A stretch of 14,263 nt of DNA from Ruminococcaceae bacterium UBA1244. Lineage in GTDB: Bacteria > Bacillota > Clostridia > Oscillospirales > Acutalibacteraceae. Under the pieces are notes generated by a model. The model did no database searches, was not told where the DNA came from, and saw only the letters and a program-made list of their open reading frames with translations. Position numbers and translations under genes: made by a program. The stretch spans positions 1 to 14,263 of the forward strand of contig DBWG01000042.1 of NCBI GenBank assembly GCA_002308635.1. Direction: 5' to 3'. Below are positions 6,029 to 14,200 of this stretch, one piece after another (positions within the stretch are counted from its first letter, which is position 1; each line of letters opens with the position of its first letter).

Positions 6029-6783
6029 TATTCCCTTACAAACGAAGGGGTGTAAATGCTGTGAAGGACTTTTGTTCTTTGCCCGGAAAGCTTTTTTCGG
6101 GTCTGTCGTCATTAAAAGCATCTTTTAGCGGCCCTGACGCAGTATGCTACATAAACGGGCCGGAAACGCTTCCTCCTCCGCTCAAGGGCGATGAGGAAGC
6201 CGAAATAATGAAGCGCATCGAAAGCGGTGATGAAAAAGCAAGAGAACCGCTCATCACCCACAATCTCAGACTTGTAGTCTATATCGCAAAAAAATTTGAT
6301 TCTCCCGGCGTGAATGTGGAGGATCTCATTTCTATCGGTACGATAGGACTTATCAAGGCAGTCAATACCTTTTGTCCGTCAAGGAATATAAAGCTTGCGA
6401 CCTACGCTTCACGCTGTATCGAAAACGAGATACTGATGTATTTCAGGAAGTGCGCCCAACAGAAAAACGAGATATCCATTGATGAGCCTCTCAATGTTGA
6501 CTGGGACGGCAACGAACTTCTTGTTTCGGATATACTCGGCAGCGATCCTGATATCGTGAACCAGCGCCTTGAACAGGAATCCGAACAGGCTCAGCTTATG
6601 CGGGCGGTGAGCAGGCTCAGCAAGCGTGAACTGACGATCATGGAGCTGCGTTTCGGGCTGAACGGGAAAAAGGCTCATACGCAAAAACAGGTGGCTGATA
6701 TACTGGGGATATCTCAGTCGTATATTTCAAGGCTTGAAAAGAAGATAATCTCCCGTCTGAAGGAGGATATCGAAGAAAAATAG
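6025..6783 (+). CDS. sigE: Sporulation sigma factor sigma-E (pro-form)
   Basis: Mother-cell sigma factor directing RNA polymerase to early mother-cell sporulation genes. The product is 252 residues from ATG 6025, which follows AGGGG by 4 bases. An alternative GTG at 6061 behind AAGGGG would give 240, closer to B. subtilis (239). Seen: a pro-sequence of about 30-40 residues ending near CYINGPE, aligned with the SpoIIGA cleavage region of pro-sigma-E; LPPPL; region 2 (NLRLVVYIAKKF, EDLISIGTIGLIKAVNTF, KLATYASRCIENEILMYFRK); DEPLNVDWDGNELL; and region 4 with helix-turn-helix TQKQVADILGISQSYISRLEKK. These are nearly invariant sigma-E signatures and separate it from sigma-K or sigma-G. sigG, which commonly follows in Bacillus and Clostridium, is absent and a terminator follows directly. 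Confidence 0.95.
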   Translation: MIFPYKRRGVNAVKDFCSLPGKLFSGLSSLKASFSGPDAVCYINGPETLPPPLKGDEEAEIMKRIESGDEKAREPLITHNLRLVVYIAKKFDSPGVNVEDLISIGTIGLIKAVNTFCPSRNIKLATYASRCIENEILMYFRKCAQQKNEISIDEPLNVDWDGNELLVSDILGSDPDIVNQRLEQESEQAQLMRAVSRLSKRELTIMELRFGLNGKKAHTQKQVADILGISQSYISRLEKKIISRLKEDIEEK

Positions 6784-6791
6784 CTTATAAA

Positions 6792-6820
6792 ACGGCGGTG
6801 CGTCTGCGCCGTCTTTTTTT
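6792..6820 (+). terminator. Intrinsic terminator after sigE
   Basis: ACGGCG (6792-6797) and CGCCGT (6807-6812) form a 6-bp GC-rich stem with a 9-base loop, followed by C and seven T residues. It lies 9 bases after the sigE stop and ends the spoIIGA-sigE unit. Confidence 0.85.
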
Positions 6821-6926
6821 GCGCTCAAAAATGAGACTTGCGGATATTTGCACTTTTGTATCATATTCGGCAGGATAAATAAAAAACCTTTGTGCAGAGC
6901 TGATGACAAAAATGACTTTCATGTAC

Positions 6927-6955
6927 TTGATAATAGCCGGAAATTATGGTAAAAT
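6927..6955 (+). promoter_or_regulatory. Sigma-A promoter of the trmFO-plsX-rnc-radical SAM unit
   Basis: TTGATA (6927-6932), a 17-base spacer, then TAAAAT (6950-6955), with an extended -10 (TGG just before it). It is about 55 bases ahead of the trmFO start. The rest of the 6784-7010 gap shows only the sigE terminator and A/T-rich sequence. Confidence 0.75.
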
Positions 6956-7010
6956 ACAATGATGGATAATTATTTGTTTTAGTTTCGTAGGGACGGTGAG
7001 TTATCAGGCT

Positions 7011-8318
7011 ATGTACATAAATGTTTTGGGCGCAGGACTTGCAGGCTGTGAAGCCGCATTTCAGATCGCAAAGCGGGGAATAAAGGTGAGGCTGTTTGAG
7101 ATGAAGCCCGCAAAAATGACTCCCGCACACAAAAGCAGTGATTTCTGTGAGCTTATATGCTCTAATTCTCTCAAAGCCGCAAGGGTAGACAGTGCGGCGG
7201 GGCTTCTCAAGGAGGAAATGCGCAGGCTTGGTTCGCTCCTTATGATCTGCGCAGATAAATGCGCCGTTCCTGCGGGAGGGGCTTTGGCTGTTGACAGGGA
7301 TGATTTTTCGTCTATGGTAACAGCGGCAATAAGGAACGACCCTCTTATAGAAGTGATAGAAACAGAAGTGACCGAGCTGCCTGATGATGCAGTGACTGTT
7401 GTGGCGACAGGCCCGCTCACAAGCGATGCACTGGCTGAAAAGATAATTGCACTGTGCGGAGGTTCGCTTCATTTCTTTGATGCGGCAGCACCGATAGTTA
7501 CAGCCGAAAGCATTGATATGGAAAGCGCATTTACGGCTTCACGCTATGACAAGGGCGGAGATGACGCATACATAAACTGCCCGATGAACAAGGAAGAATA
7601 CGAAGCCTTTCACCGTGAACTTGTAAATGCGGAACGTGCGCCGAGGCATGACGTTGATGTTATGAACCCGAAGGTATATGAGGGCTGTATGCCGGTAGAG
7701 ATACTTGCACAAAGAGGACTTGATACCCTTCGCTTTGGACCTATGAAGCCTGTCGGACTGCGTGACCCCAAAACCGGCCACAGACCGTGGGCTGTACTTC
7801 AGCTGAGGAGTGAAAATTCTGAAAGAACGATGTTCAATCTTGTGGGCTTCCAGACTAACCTGAAATTCCCTGAACAGAAGCGTGTTTTCGGAATGATACC
7901 CGCACTGAAAAACGCCGAATATGTGCGCTATGGAGTTATGCACAGGAACACGTTTTTGGATTCGCCGAGAGTGCTTGACTCCGATTTTTCACTCAGGTCA
8001 GACCCGAGAATATTCTTTGCCGGTCAGATGACAGGCGTTGAAGGCTATATGGAATCGGCATCGTCAGGACTTGTCGCAGGCATAAACGCCGTAAGAAGGC
8101 TTAACGGACAGGATACCGTCACACTCCCGGAAACAACTATGATAGGCGCTCTTTCACGCTATATTTCGGATGAAACGGTAAAGGACTTTCAGCCGATGGG
8201 CGCAAATTTGGGGATACTTCCGCCGCTTGAAGAACAGATACGTGACAAAAGACTGAGAGCCGCAGCCCATGCGGAAAGGTCGCTCAATGAAATCGAAAAA
8301 CTGATATGCAGTATTTGA
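7011..8318 (+). CDS. trmFO: tRNA (uracil-54-C5) methyltransferase TrmFO, folate- and FAD-dependent
   Basis: Makes ribothymidine at position 54 of the tRNA T-loop using methylenetetrahydrofolate as carbon donor and FADH2 as reductant. It has 435 residues, the same as B. subtilis TrmFO. Seen: an N-terminal Rossmann FAD motif GAGLAGCEAA (residues 7-16), the family block PAHKSSDFCELICSNSLKA with catalytic-type Cys50, Cys226 in EGCMPVE (the second functional Cys, C226 in B. subtilis), and a C-terminal FAD-binding part FFAGQMTGVEGYMESASSG. The ATG at 7011 fits the family start; an in-frame GTG at 6996 would add five residues and has no well-placed ribosome site. It is first in its operon, with plsX 21 bases downstream. 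The pairing with lipid and RNA genes looks like housekeeping packing. Not full-length GidA/MnmG, which is over 600 residues. Confidence 0.96.
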   Translation: MYINVLGAGLAGCEAAFQIAKRGIKVRLFEMKPAKMTPAHKSSDFCELICSNSLKAARVDSAAGLLKEEMRRLGSLLMICADKCAVPAGGALAVDRDDFSSMVTAAIRNDPLIEVIETEVTELPDDAVTVVATGPLTSDALAEKIIALCGGSLHFFDAAAPIVTAESIDMESAFTASRYDKGGDDAYINCPMNKEEYEAFHRELVNAERAPRHDVDVMNPKVYEGCMPVEILAQRGLDTLRFGPMKPVGLRDPKTGHRPWAVLQLRSENSERTMFNLVGFQTNLKFPEQKRVFGMIPALKNAEYVRYGVMHRNTFLDSPRVLDSDFSLRSDPRIFFAGQMTGVEGYMESASSGLVAGINAVRRLNGQDTVTLPETTMIGALSRYISDETVKDFQPMGANLGILPPLEEQIRDKRLRAAAHAERSLNEIEKLICSI

Positions 8319-8339
8319 TATAGAATAGGAGCAGGATAT

Positions 8340-9359
8340 ATGAAAGCAATAGTTGACGCATTCGGAGGAGACAATGCCCCTCTTGAAATAATAAAGGGCT
8401 GTATACTCTGCCTTGAAAAATATGACGGGCTTGAGATCGCTCTTTCCGGAAACAGGGAGATAATCGAAAAGACCGCCAAGGAAAACGGACTGGATATTTC
8501 GGGACTTGAAATAATAGACGCACCCGACGTTATCTCGATGGAAGATGACGCAGGCGAGATAATGAAATCAAAGAAAAATTCCTCGATGGCTGTGGGACTT
8601 CGTGCAGTCGCAGAAGGAAAAGGAGATGCCTTCCTCTCAGCCGGAAACAGCGGTGCGCTCATAACCGGAGCTACGCTTATCGTAAAGCGCATAAAGGGCA
8701 TAAAGCGTCCGGCATTCTCTCCGGTAATGCCCACATCAGACGGACCGCTGCTTCTTATTGACGGCGGTGCAAATGTTGAAGTCCGTCCCGAAATGCTCAG
8801 GCAGTTCGGTATAATGGGTTCGGTATATATGGAGAACGTGCTTGGCATAAAGAATCCGAGAGTTGCCCTTGCAAATGTCGGAACGGAAGACCACAAAGGC
8901 GGCGAACTCCAGCACGAAGCATTCAGGCTTCTTAAAGCGACTGACCTGAATTTTATCGGCAACGTAGAAGCGAGGGATATACCTGCCGGAGTCTGTGACG
9001 TTCTTGTTGCGGACGGCTTTACGGGAAATATCATCCTCAAAATGTACGAGGGTGTTGCAAAGGAGCTTTTCAAAAAGCTGAAAGGGGTATTCTATAAGAA
9101 CCTCAAAACAAAGATCGGCGCAGGACTTATGAAAAAGGATCTTTATGAACTGAAAAAATTCTATGACTATAAGCAGTACGGCGCTTCTCCCGTTATCGGT
9201 ACAGCAAAGCCTGTTCTCAAAACTCACGGCAGTGCGGACGCCGAAGCTATTGTGACTTCCATGAAGTCGGTCATCGACTTTACCAGCACAAATGTGACAG
9301 GAAAGATCGCCCAGCGCATGGAACAGCTTAAATCCGAAAAAGAGGAGATGTCTGACTGA
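8340..9359 (+). CDS. plsX: Phosphate acyltransferase PlsX
   Basis: Transfers the acyl chain from acyl-ACP to inorganic phosphate, giving acyl-phosphate for PlsY in phosphatidic acid synthesis; a peripheral cytoplasmic enzyme. The 339 residues match the family length. The start AIVDAFGGDNAP is typical, as are AGNSGALITGATLIVKRI, LIDGGANVEVRPEML, ALANVGTEDHKGG, FIGNVEARD and VADGFTGNIILKMYEG. ATG at 8340 follows AGGAG (8327-8331) by 8 bases. The stop overlaps the rnc ATG by one base. In many Firmicutes acpP, encoding its acyl carrier partner, lies between plsX and rnc; here it is missing, so acyl carrier protein must come from elsewhere. No FapR-type operator was recognised upstream. Confidence 0.96.
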   Translation: MKAIVDAFGGDNAPLEIIKGCILCLEKYDGLEIALSGNREIIEKTAKENGLDISGLEIIDAPDVISMEDDAGEIMKSKKNSSMAVGLRAVAEGKGDAFLSAGNSGALITGATLIVKRIKGIKRPAFSPVMPTSDGPLLLIDGGANVEVRPEMLRQFGIMGSVYMENVLGIKNPRVALANVGTEDHKGGELQHEAFRLLKATDLNFIGNVEARDIPAGVCDVLVADGFTGNIILKMYEGVAKELFKKLKGVFYKNLKTKIGAGLMKKDLYELKKFYDYKQYGASPVIGTAKPVLKTHGSADAEAIVTSMKSVIDFTSTNVTGKIAQRMEQLKSEKEEMSD

Positions 9360-10033
9360 TGAAGGAGCTTGAAAAGAAAATCGGTTATCAGTATAAAAAC
9401 ATATCCTACCTTGAAAACGCTCTTACCCATTCGTCCTATGCGAATGAGGTCAAGCACGGCACAAAAAGCAACGAGCGTCTTGAATTCTTAGGGGATTCAG
9501 TATTGAGCGTTGTGGTTTCGGATTATCTGTTCAGATATTATCCGGATATGCCGGAAGGTGAGCTTTCAAAGCTGAGGGCTTCACTTGTATGTGAAAAAAG
9601 TCTGTGCCGCTTTTCAAAGGCTATGGGAGTGGGGGAGTGTCTGAAACTCAGCAGAGGCGAAAAGAATCTTAAAGGAAATGAACGCCCGTCTATTCTTGCC
9701 GACGCATTTGAAGCGATAATCGCATCCATCTATCTTGACGGCGGTATGGAACAGGCAAGAAAGTTTATTCTCAGGCATTTGGAGCCTGAACTTAAAAATC
9801 CTAAGCCGAGAGCATTCAAGGATTATAAAACGACTCTTCAGGAGATAATACAGAAAAATCCCGAAGAGCATCTTTCTTATGTACTTATCGGGGAAGAAGG
9901 CCCCGACCACGACAAGCACTTTTTTGTAGAGGTGCATCTTAACAATAACGTAATAGGAAAAGGCGGCGGACGCAGTAAAAAGGAAGCTGAACAGCAGGCC
10001 GCCAGAGAAGCATTGGAGTTGATGGGATATTGA
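9359..10033 (+). CDS. rnc: Ribonuclease III
   Basis: Double-strand-specific endoribonuclease that processes rRNA precursors and structured mRNAs, acting as a homodimer with Mg2+. It has 224 residues, the standard bacterial size. Seen: the catalytic domain with signature NERLEFLGDSVL (E39, E42, D46), second metal-site residues D115 and E118 in ADAFEAIIASIYLDGG, and a C-terminal dsRNA-binding domain (about residues 155-224) starting DYKTTLQEI and ending with GGRSKKEAEQQAAREAL. The ATG overlaps the plsX stop by one base, with an AGAGGAG site (9341-9347) inside plsX. Its stop overlaps the next gene's start in TTGA, so plsX, rnc and the radical SAM gene are likely translationally coupled. Confidence 0.96.
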   Translation: MKELEKKIGYQYKNISYLENALTHSSYANEVKHGTKSNERLEFLGDSVLSVVVSDYLFRYYPDMPEGELSKLRASLVCEKSLCRFSKAMGVGECLKLSRGEKNLKGNERPSILADAFEAIIASIYLDGGMEQARKFILRHLEPELKNPKPRAFKDYKTTLQEIIQKNPEEHLSYVLIGEEGPDHDKHFFVEVHLNNNVIGKGGGRSKKEAEQQAAREALELMGY

Positions 10034-11040
10034 AACATTCAAACGTGGCGCTTTTTGTGCCCCATAACGGCTGCCCTCATGCGTGCAGCTTCTGCAATCA
10101 GAAACAGATAACCGGTCAGTCATATCAGCCCACTGCCGAAGACGTTGCAAACGCTGCCGAAACAGCAAAAGCAAGTCTCGGTGCAGCAGTAAAAAATGCA
10201 GAGATAGCATTTTTCGGCGGCAGCTTTACGGCAATAGACAGGGATTATATGATACAGCTGCTTGAAGCTGCAAAGCCTTATGTAAATGACGGCGGATTTG
10301 CGGGGATAAGAATTTCCACAAGACCGGATGCGATAGATGAAGAGATACTTTCACTTCTGAAAGATTATGGAGTAACATCCATAGAACTTGGCGCACAGAG
10401 TATGTCGGACGAGGTGCTTTCCGCAAACAAAAGAGGTCACACCGCCGAAGACGTGAGAAAAGCCTCAAGGCTTATTTCAGAAATGGGCTTTTCGCTTGGA
10501 CTACAGATGATGACGGGACTCTACAAGAGCAGCCCCGAAACGGACAAAAAAACCGCCGAAGCTCTTGCGGAACTGAAGCCAGATACCATAAGGATATATC
10601 CTACAGTGGTACTCAAAGGTACAGAGCTGTATGAGCTGTATGAGAAGGGCGAATATGTTCCTCAGGGACTTGAAGAAGCCGTTCCGCTGTGTGCAGAGCT
10701 TCTTGAATTTTTTGAAGAGCGTGATATCCGTGTGATAAGGCTCGGACTCCACGACAGCGAGAGCCTCAGTGAAAACATGGCTGCGGGAGCATATCATCCT
10801 GCATTCCGTGAACTGTGCGAGAGCGAGATCGTCTACAGGAATACACTCGAGGCACTCAAAAAGAACCGTATAGCATTCGGTGCTGCGGAGATATTTGTGC
10901 ATCCTTCGTCAGTGTCGAGATTCATAGGTCAGAAGCGCAAAAACCTTATGCGCCTTGAAAAAGCCGGCATAACCGCAATAATCCGTCAGGATAACCGGCT
11001 TGGAAAATATGAAGTAAGGTGCGCAAACAGCTTCTTATAA
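10030..11040 (+). CDS. Elp3-like radical SAM protein, function unknown
   Basis: Radical S-adenosylmethionine enzyme of 336 residues. The CX3CX2C cluster motif GCPHACSFCNQ (C15, C19, C22) binds the 4Fe-4S cluster. FFGGSFTAID, STRPDAIDEEIL, SIELGAQSMSDEVLSANKRGHT and LQMMTGLY are the order of motifs seen in Elp3-type and HemN-like (YhcC) proteins. Elp3 itself has a C-terminal acetyltransferase domain and over 450 residues; here the chain ends after the barrel and a short tail, so tRNA acetylation cannot be assumed. The TTG start at 10030 overlaps the rnc stop (TTGA), with GGAG (10015-10018) 11 bases before it. The position between rnc and smc recurs in Clostridia, hinting at an RNA-modification or housekeeping role. 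The substrate is unknown. Confidence 0.88.
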   Translation: MKHSNVALFVPHNGCPHACSFCNQKQITGQSYQPTAEDVANAAETAKASLGAAVKNAEIAFFGGSFTAIDRDYMIQLLEAAKPYVNDGGFAGIRISTRPDAIDEEILSLLKDYGVTSIELGAQSMSDEVLSANKRGHTAEDVRKASRLISEMGFSLGLQMMTGLYKSSPETDKKTAEALAELKPDTIRIYPTVVLKGTELYELYEKGEYVPQGLEEAVPLCAELLEFFEERDIRVIRLGLHDSESLSENMAAGAYHPAFRELCESEIVYRNTLEALKKNRIAFGAAEIFVHPSSVSRFIGQKRKNLMRLEKAGITAIIRQDNRLGKYEVRCANSFL

Positions 11041-11074
11041 CAGCTATAGCAATACAAAATAATAATATCAAACC

Positions 11075-11109
11075 TGCGTATTGCGTATTGTGTAGTGTGG
11101 AGTGTGAAT
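11075..11109 (+). repeat. Five degenerate heptamer repeats ahead of smc
   Basis: Consecutive 7-base units TGCGTAT, TGCGTAT, TGTGTAG, TGTGGAG, TGTGAAT: the first two identical, all sharing TGYG at positions 1-4. The array starts 35 bases after the radical SAM stop. It may be slippage-generated or a protein-binding array; it also supplies the GGAG ahead of the small ORF at 11111. Confidence 0.55.
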
Positions 11110-11110
11110 C

Positions 11111-11209
11111 ATGTGCAGAGGAACACCGCCGGACGTGGAAGAAAATAGCCAAAGTGAACCTTTATGGTTCACGACGCGGATGTATGTTATGGAAGTATCT
11201 GCGTTTTAA
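11111..11209 (+). CDS. Possible 32-codon ORF in the smc leader
   Basis: An ATG at 11111, eight bases after GGAG (11099-11102), opens a 32-codon frame beginning MCRGTPPDVEENSQSEP and ending in VSAF before TAA. It fills much of the gap between the radical SAM gene and smc and contains a strong hairpin (11154-11172). I recognise no family. It could be a small protein, an upstream leader peptide, or chance. Confidence 0.22.
   Translation: MCRGTPPDVEENSQSEPLWFTTRMYVMEVSAF
11154..11172 (+). other. Perfect 7-bp hairpin without T-tract
   Basis: GTGAACC and GGTTCAC close a five-base loop, TTTAT. No T-run follows, so termination is unlikely; it may be an RNA structure or an operator-like palindrome. 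Confidence 0.5.
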
Positions 11210-11216
11210 GTTGGGG

Positions 11217-11231
11217 GCGGCAGCTTGCCGC
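11217..11231 (+). other. Hairpin directly before the smc ribosome site
   Basis: GCGGCA (11217-11222) and TGCCGC (11226-11231) pair perfectly around a three-base loop. The stem ends one base before the AAGAGG ribosome site of smc (11232-11237). No T-tract follows. It could influence ribosome access or protect the 5' end of a processed smc message. Confidence 0.5.
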
Positions 11232-11246
11232 AAGAGGAAAAGAAGA

Positions 11247-14200
11247 ATGAAGTTAAAGGCATTAGAAGTACAGGGATTCAAGACGTTTCCGGACAGAACA
11301 AAGCTGGAATTTACAAACGGCATAACCGCCGTTGTAGGTCCTAACGGAAGCGGAAAAAGTAATATAAGCGATGCGATAAGATGGGTGCTTGGCGAACAGT
11401 CGGCAAAGTCGCTGAGATGTTCCAAAATGGAGGATGTTATCTTCAACGGCACCCAGCAGAGAAAAAGAACAGGCTATGCTCAGGTGACGCTTTCCATCGA
11501 CAATTCAGACAGGACACTCCAGTTTGACGGTGACGAGGTTGCCGTTACGAGACGGTTCTACCGCTCCGGAAACAGCGAGTATCTTATCAACAACACCAAT
11601 GTCAGACTACAGGATATCCACGAACTGTTTATGGATACGGGGCTCGGACGTGACGGCTATTCTATGATCGGTCAGGGAAAGATAGATTCCATTGTTTCCA
11701 CAAGGGGCGAGGACAGACGTGAAATATTTGAAGAAGCCGCAGGCATTTCACGATTCCGATACAAAAAAGCCGAAGCCGAAAGACGGCTTGAGCGCACCGA
11801 AGAGAACCTTGTCCGTCTGCGTGATATAGTCACAGAGCTTGAAGGACGAGTTGAACCGCTGCGGATACAGTCCGAAAAGGCAAAGTCATATCTTGCTTAT
11901 GCGGAAGAAAAAAGAGGACTGGAGATCGCACTTTGGCTCAAAACACTTGATAAGTCTTCGCTCCAGATCAAAGATCAGGAGGACAAGCTGTCCGTTGCGA
12001 GAGCACACTACAACGATATCGAAAATACACTTTCGTCTATCCAGACGGAAAGCGAGAAAATTTACAGCGAACAGGTAAGCTTCGGCGCAAGGACAGATGA
12101 ACTCAGAAAGCTTATCTCAGAGGCCGATGAAGAGTCCGCCTCCGACAAGGCGAAAATTTCCGTTATGAAGAATGATATCCTCCATAACGAACAGAATATC
12201 CAGCGTATACGCTTTGAGATCGACCAGATGAAGAGATCGGGCGAGGAATTTACGCAGGAGATAGAAAACAAGAAAAAATTTGTCGATGAATGTGAAGAAA
12301 CTCTTGCTCAGAAACGTACCGAGCTTGAAAAAACAGTAAAGACGCTTGATTCTTTGAGAAGCGATGAAAACCGTTCAGGAGAAAGGCTTGACGAGATAAA
12401 CGATATGATATCGGAGCTTTCAAAAAAGGCTGCCGACAGCAAACTGCAGTATCTTACTTCGGCGGCTTCGATAGATGAACTGAGTTCACGTTCCGGTTCG
12501 GTAGAAAATACCATAAAAGCAAAAGAATCACAGATGACCACACTCGGCCAGATAATAAACGACTACACCTCGATGATAAAGGACTGCACAGACCGCTGTG
12601 AAAAGCTTTCCGCTGAAATATCGGAGAAGGAAAAGGAAGCCGAAGCAAAAAGAAACGAGTGTGAAAAAATAAAAACAGCCGCCGATAAGCTTTCGCTCCA
12701 GAGCGACCAGCTTTTTGGAAAGGCAAGGATGCTCGAAGACCTCGAAAGGAACCTTGAAGGCTTTGCCCACAGCGTAAAGCTTGTTATGAAGGAAGTAAAG
12801 AACGGTACGCTCAAAGGTATCCACGGGCCTGTTTCGAGAGTAATAAAAACTTCAAGAGAATATAATACGGCAATTGAGATCGCTCTTGGCGGAGCCATGC
12901 AGAACATCGTTACAGAAACGGATTCCGATGCAAAAAAGGCCATTGCTTTCCTCAAATCCCACGACGGCGGACGTGCGACCTTCCTTCCTATGTCCGTCAT
13001 AAAGGGCAAGGAGCTTAATGAAACAGGTCTTTCTTCATGTGAAGGATTTATCGGGATAGCGTCAGATCTTTGTACCTGCGAGCTTTGCTACAGGGGCATA
13101 CTGATAAACCTTCTTGGAAGGATAGTTGTTGTAAGGGACCTTGACTGTGCAACGGATATCGCCAAAAAATACGGCTACCGTTTCAGGATAGTAACGCTTG
13201 ACGGTCAGGTAGTAAATACCGGTGGTTCGCTGACAGGCGGTTCTCTTGCAAAAAGCACCGGACTTTTCGGAAGAGCGTCCGAGATAGACAGTATAAGAGA
13301 AGAAGCACAAAAGCTGTCCGACAGGGCAAAGGCAGGAAAAGCAAAATGGAAGAGTTCTCTGGAACAGCTTGCACTCAGCCAGAGAGAAATTGACGCTCTT
13401 AAAACCGAACAGTCCGAAGTGAACGAGGACAGGATAAAAATAGAAGCCGAGTGCAAGAGCAGAAAAACAGAGCTTGACGCTGCAAAGCAGGCTCATAAGG
13501 ATATCTGTGCAGAGAAAGCCGGCAACGAAAGGAAAATTTCAGAGCTTACTGCTTCAATGAATACCGCAAGAAAGCAGTACGACAGCCTTAATGAAGAGAT
13601 ACGCAAAAACGAAGAGCTTGTACAGGTGCTTTCGGGTTCGAGAAACGAATTTGTCAAAAAGCGTGAGGGCATGAATGAAAAAATACAGGAGATGCGTATT
13701 GAAGTACTTACCTTTGAGAGGGACATCGCCTCAGCAAAGAACGATATCGAAAACGCCTCCGCAAGATATAAAAATGCCGAAGAATCCATAAAGCGCAGTA
13801 TCGAAGAAGCCGAAAGTCTGAAAACATCAAACGAAACTATACAGGCATCTATAGAAGAACTTGAAAATGTCTGTACGGAGCTTGCGGACAGGGCTTCAAA
13901 GCTCAGGAGAGAGATCGAGGAACTCAATCAGAACCGTATGGAGCTTGAAAAGCGTTCTGCGGATCTGAGAAAGGCTGAAAGGGAAAAGACCTCTGAGCGT
14001 GAGAATATCAGCGGAGAGCTTGTAAGGCTTGAAGAGCGCAGGGCAAACCTCCAGAAACAGTATGACGATATAATCTCAAAGATGTGGGAGGAATATGAGC
14101 TTACAAAAAAAGAAGCCGAGACTATCGCCGTTCCCATCGAGGAACAGGGCAAGGCTCAGAGAAGGCTTTCCGAACTGAAACAGAAAATAAAGTCTCTCGG

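Noticed and set aside
6903..6962. 19-codon ORF starting MTKMTFMYLI upstream of trmFO
   Set aside because: It overlaps the -35 and -10 of the trmFO promoter and has no ribosome site.
8189..9073. Long minus-strand open frame (294 codons) opposite plsX
   Set aside because: It lies antisense to a clear plsX, is serine/proline rich in the way reverse frames often are, and has no recognisable domain.
12062..14152. Minus-strand open frames of 60-150 codons opposite smc
   Set aside because: They are antisense to SMC coiled coils and their Ser/Phe-rich translations are the complement of Glu/Lys codons.
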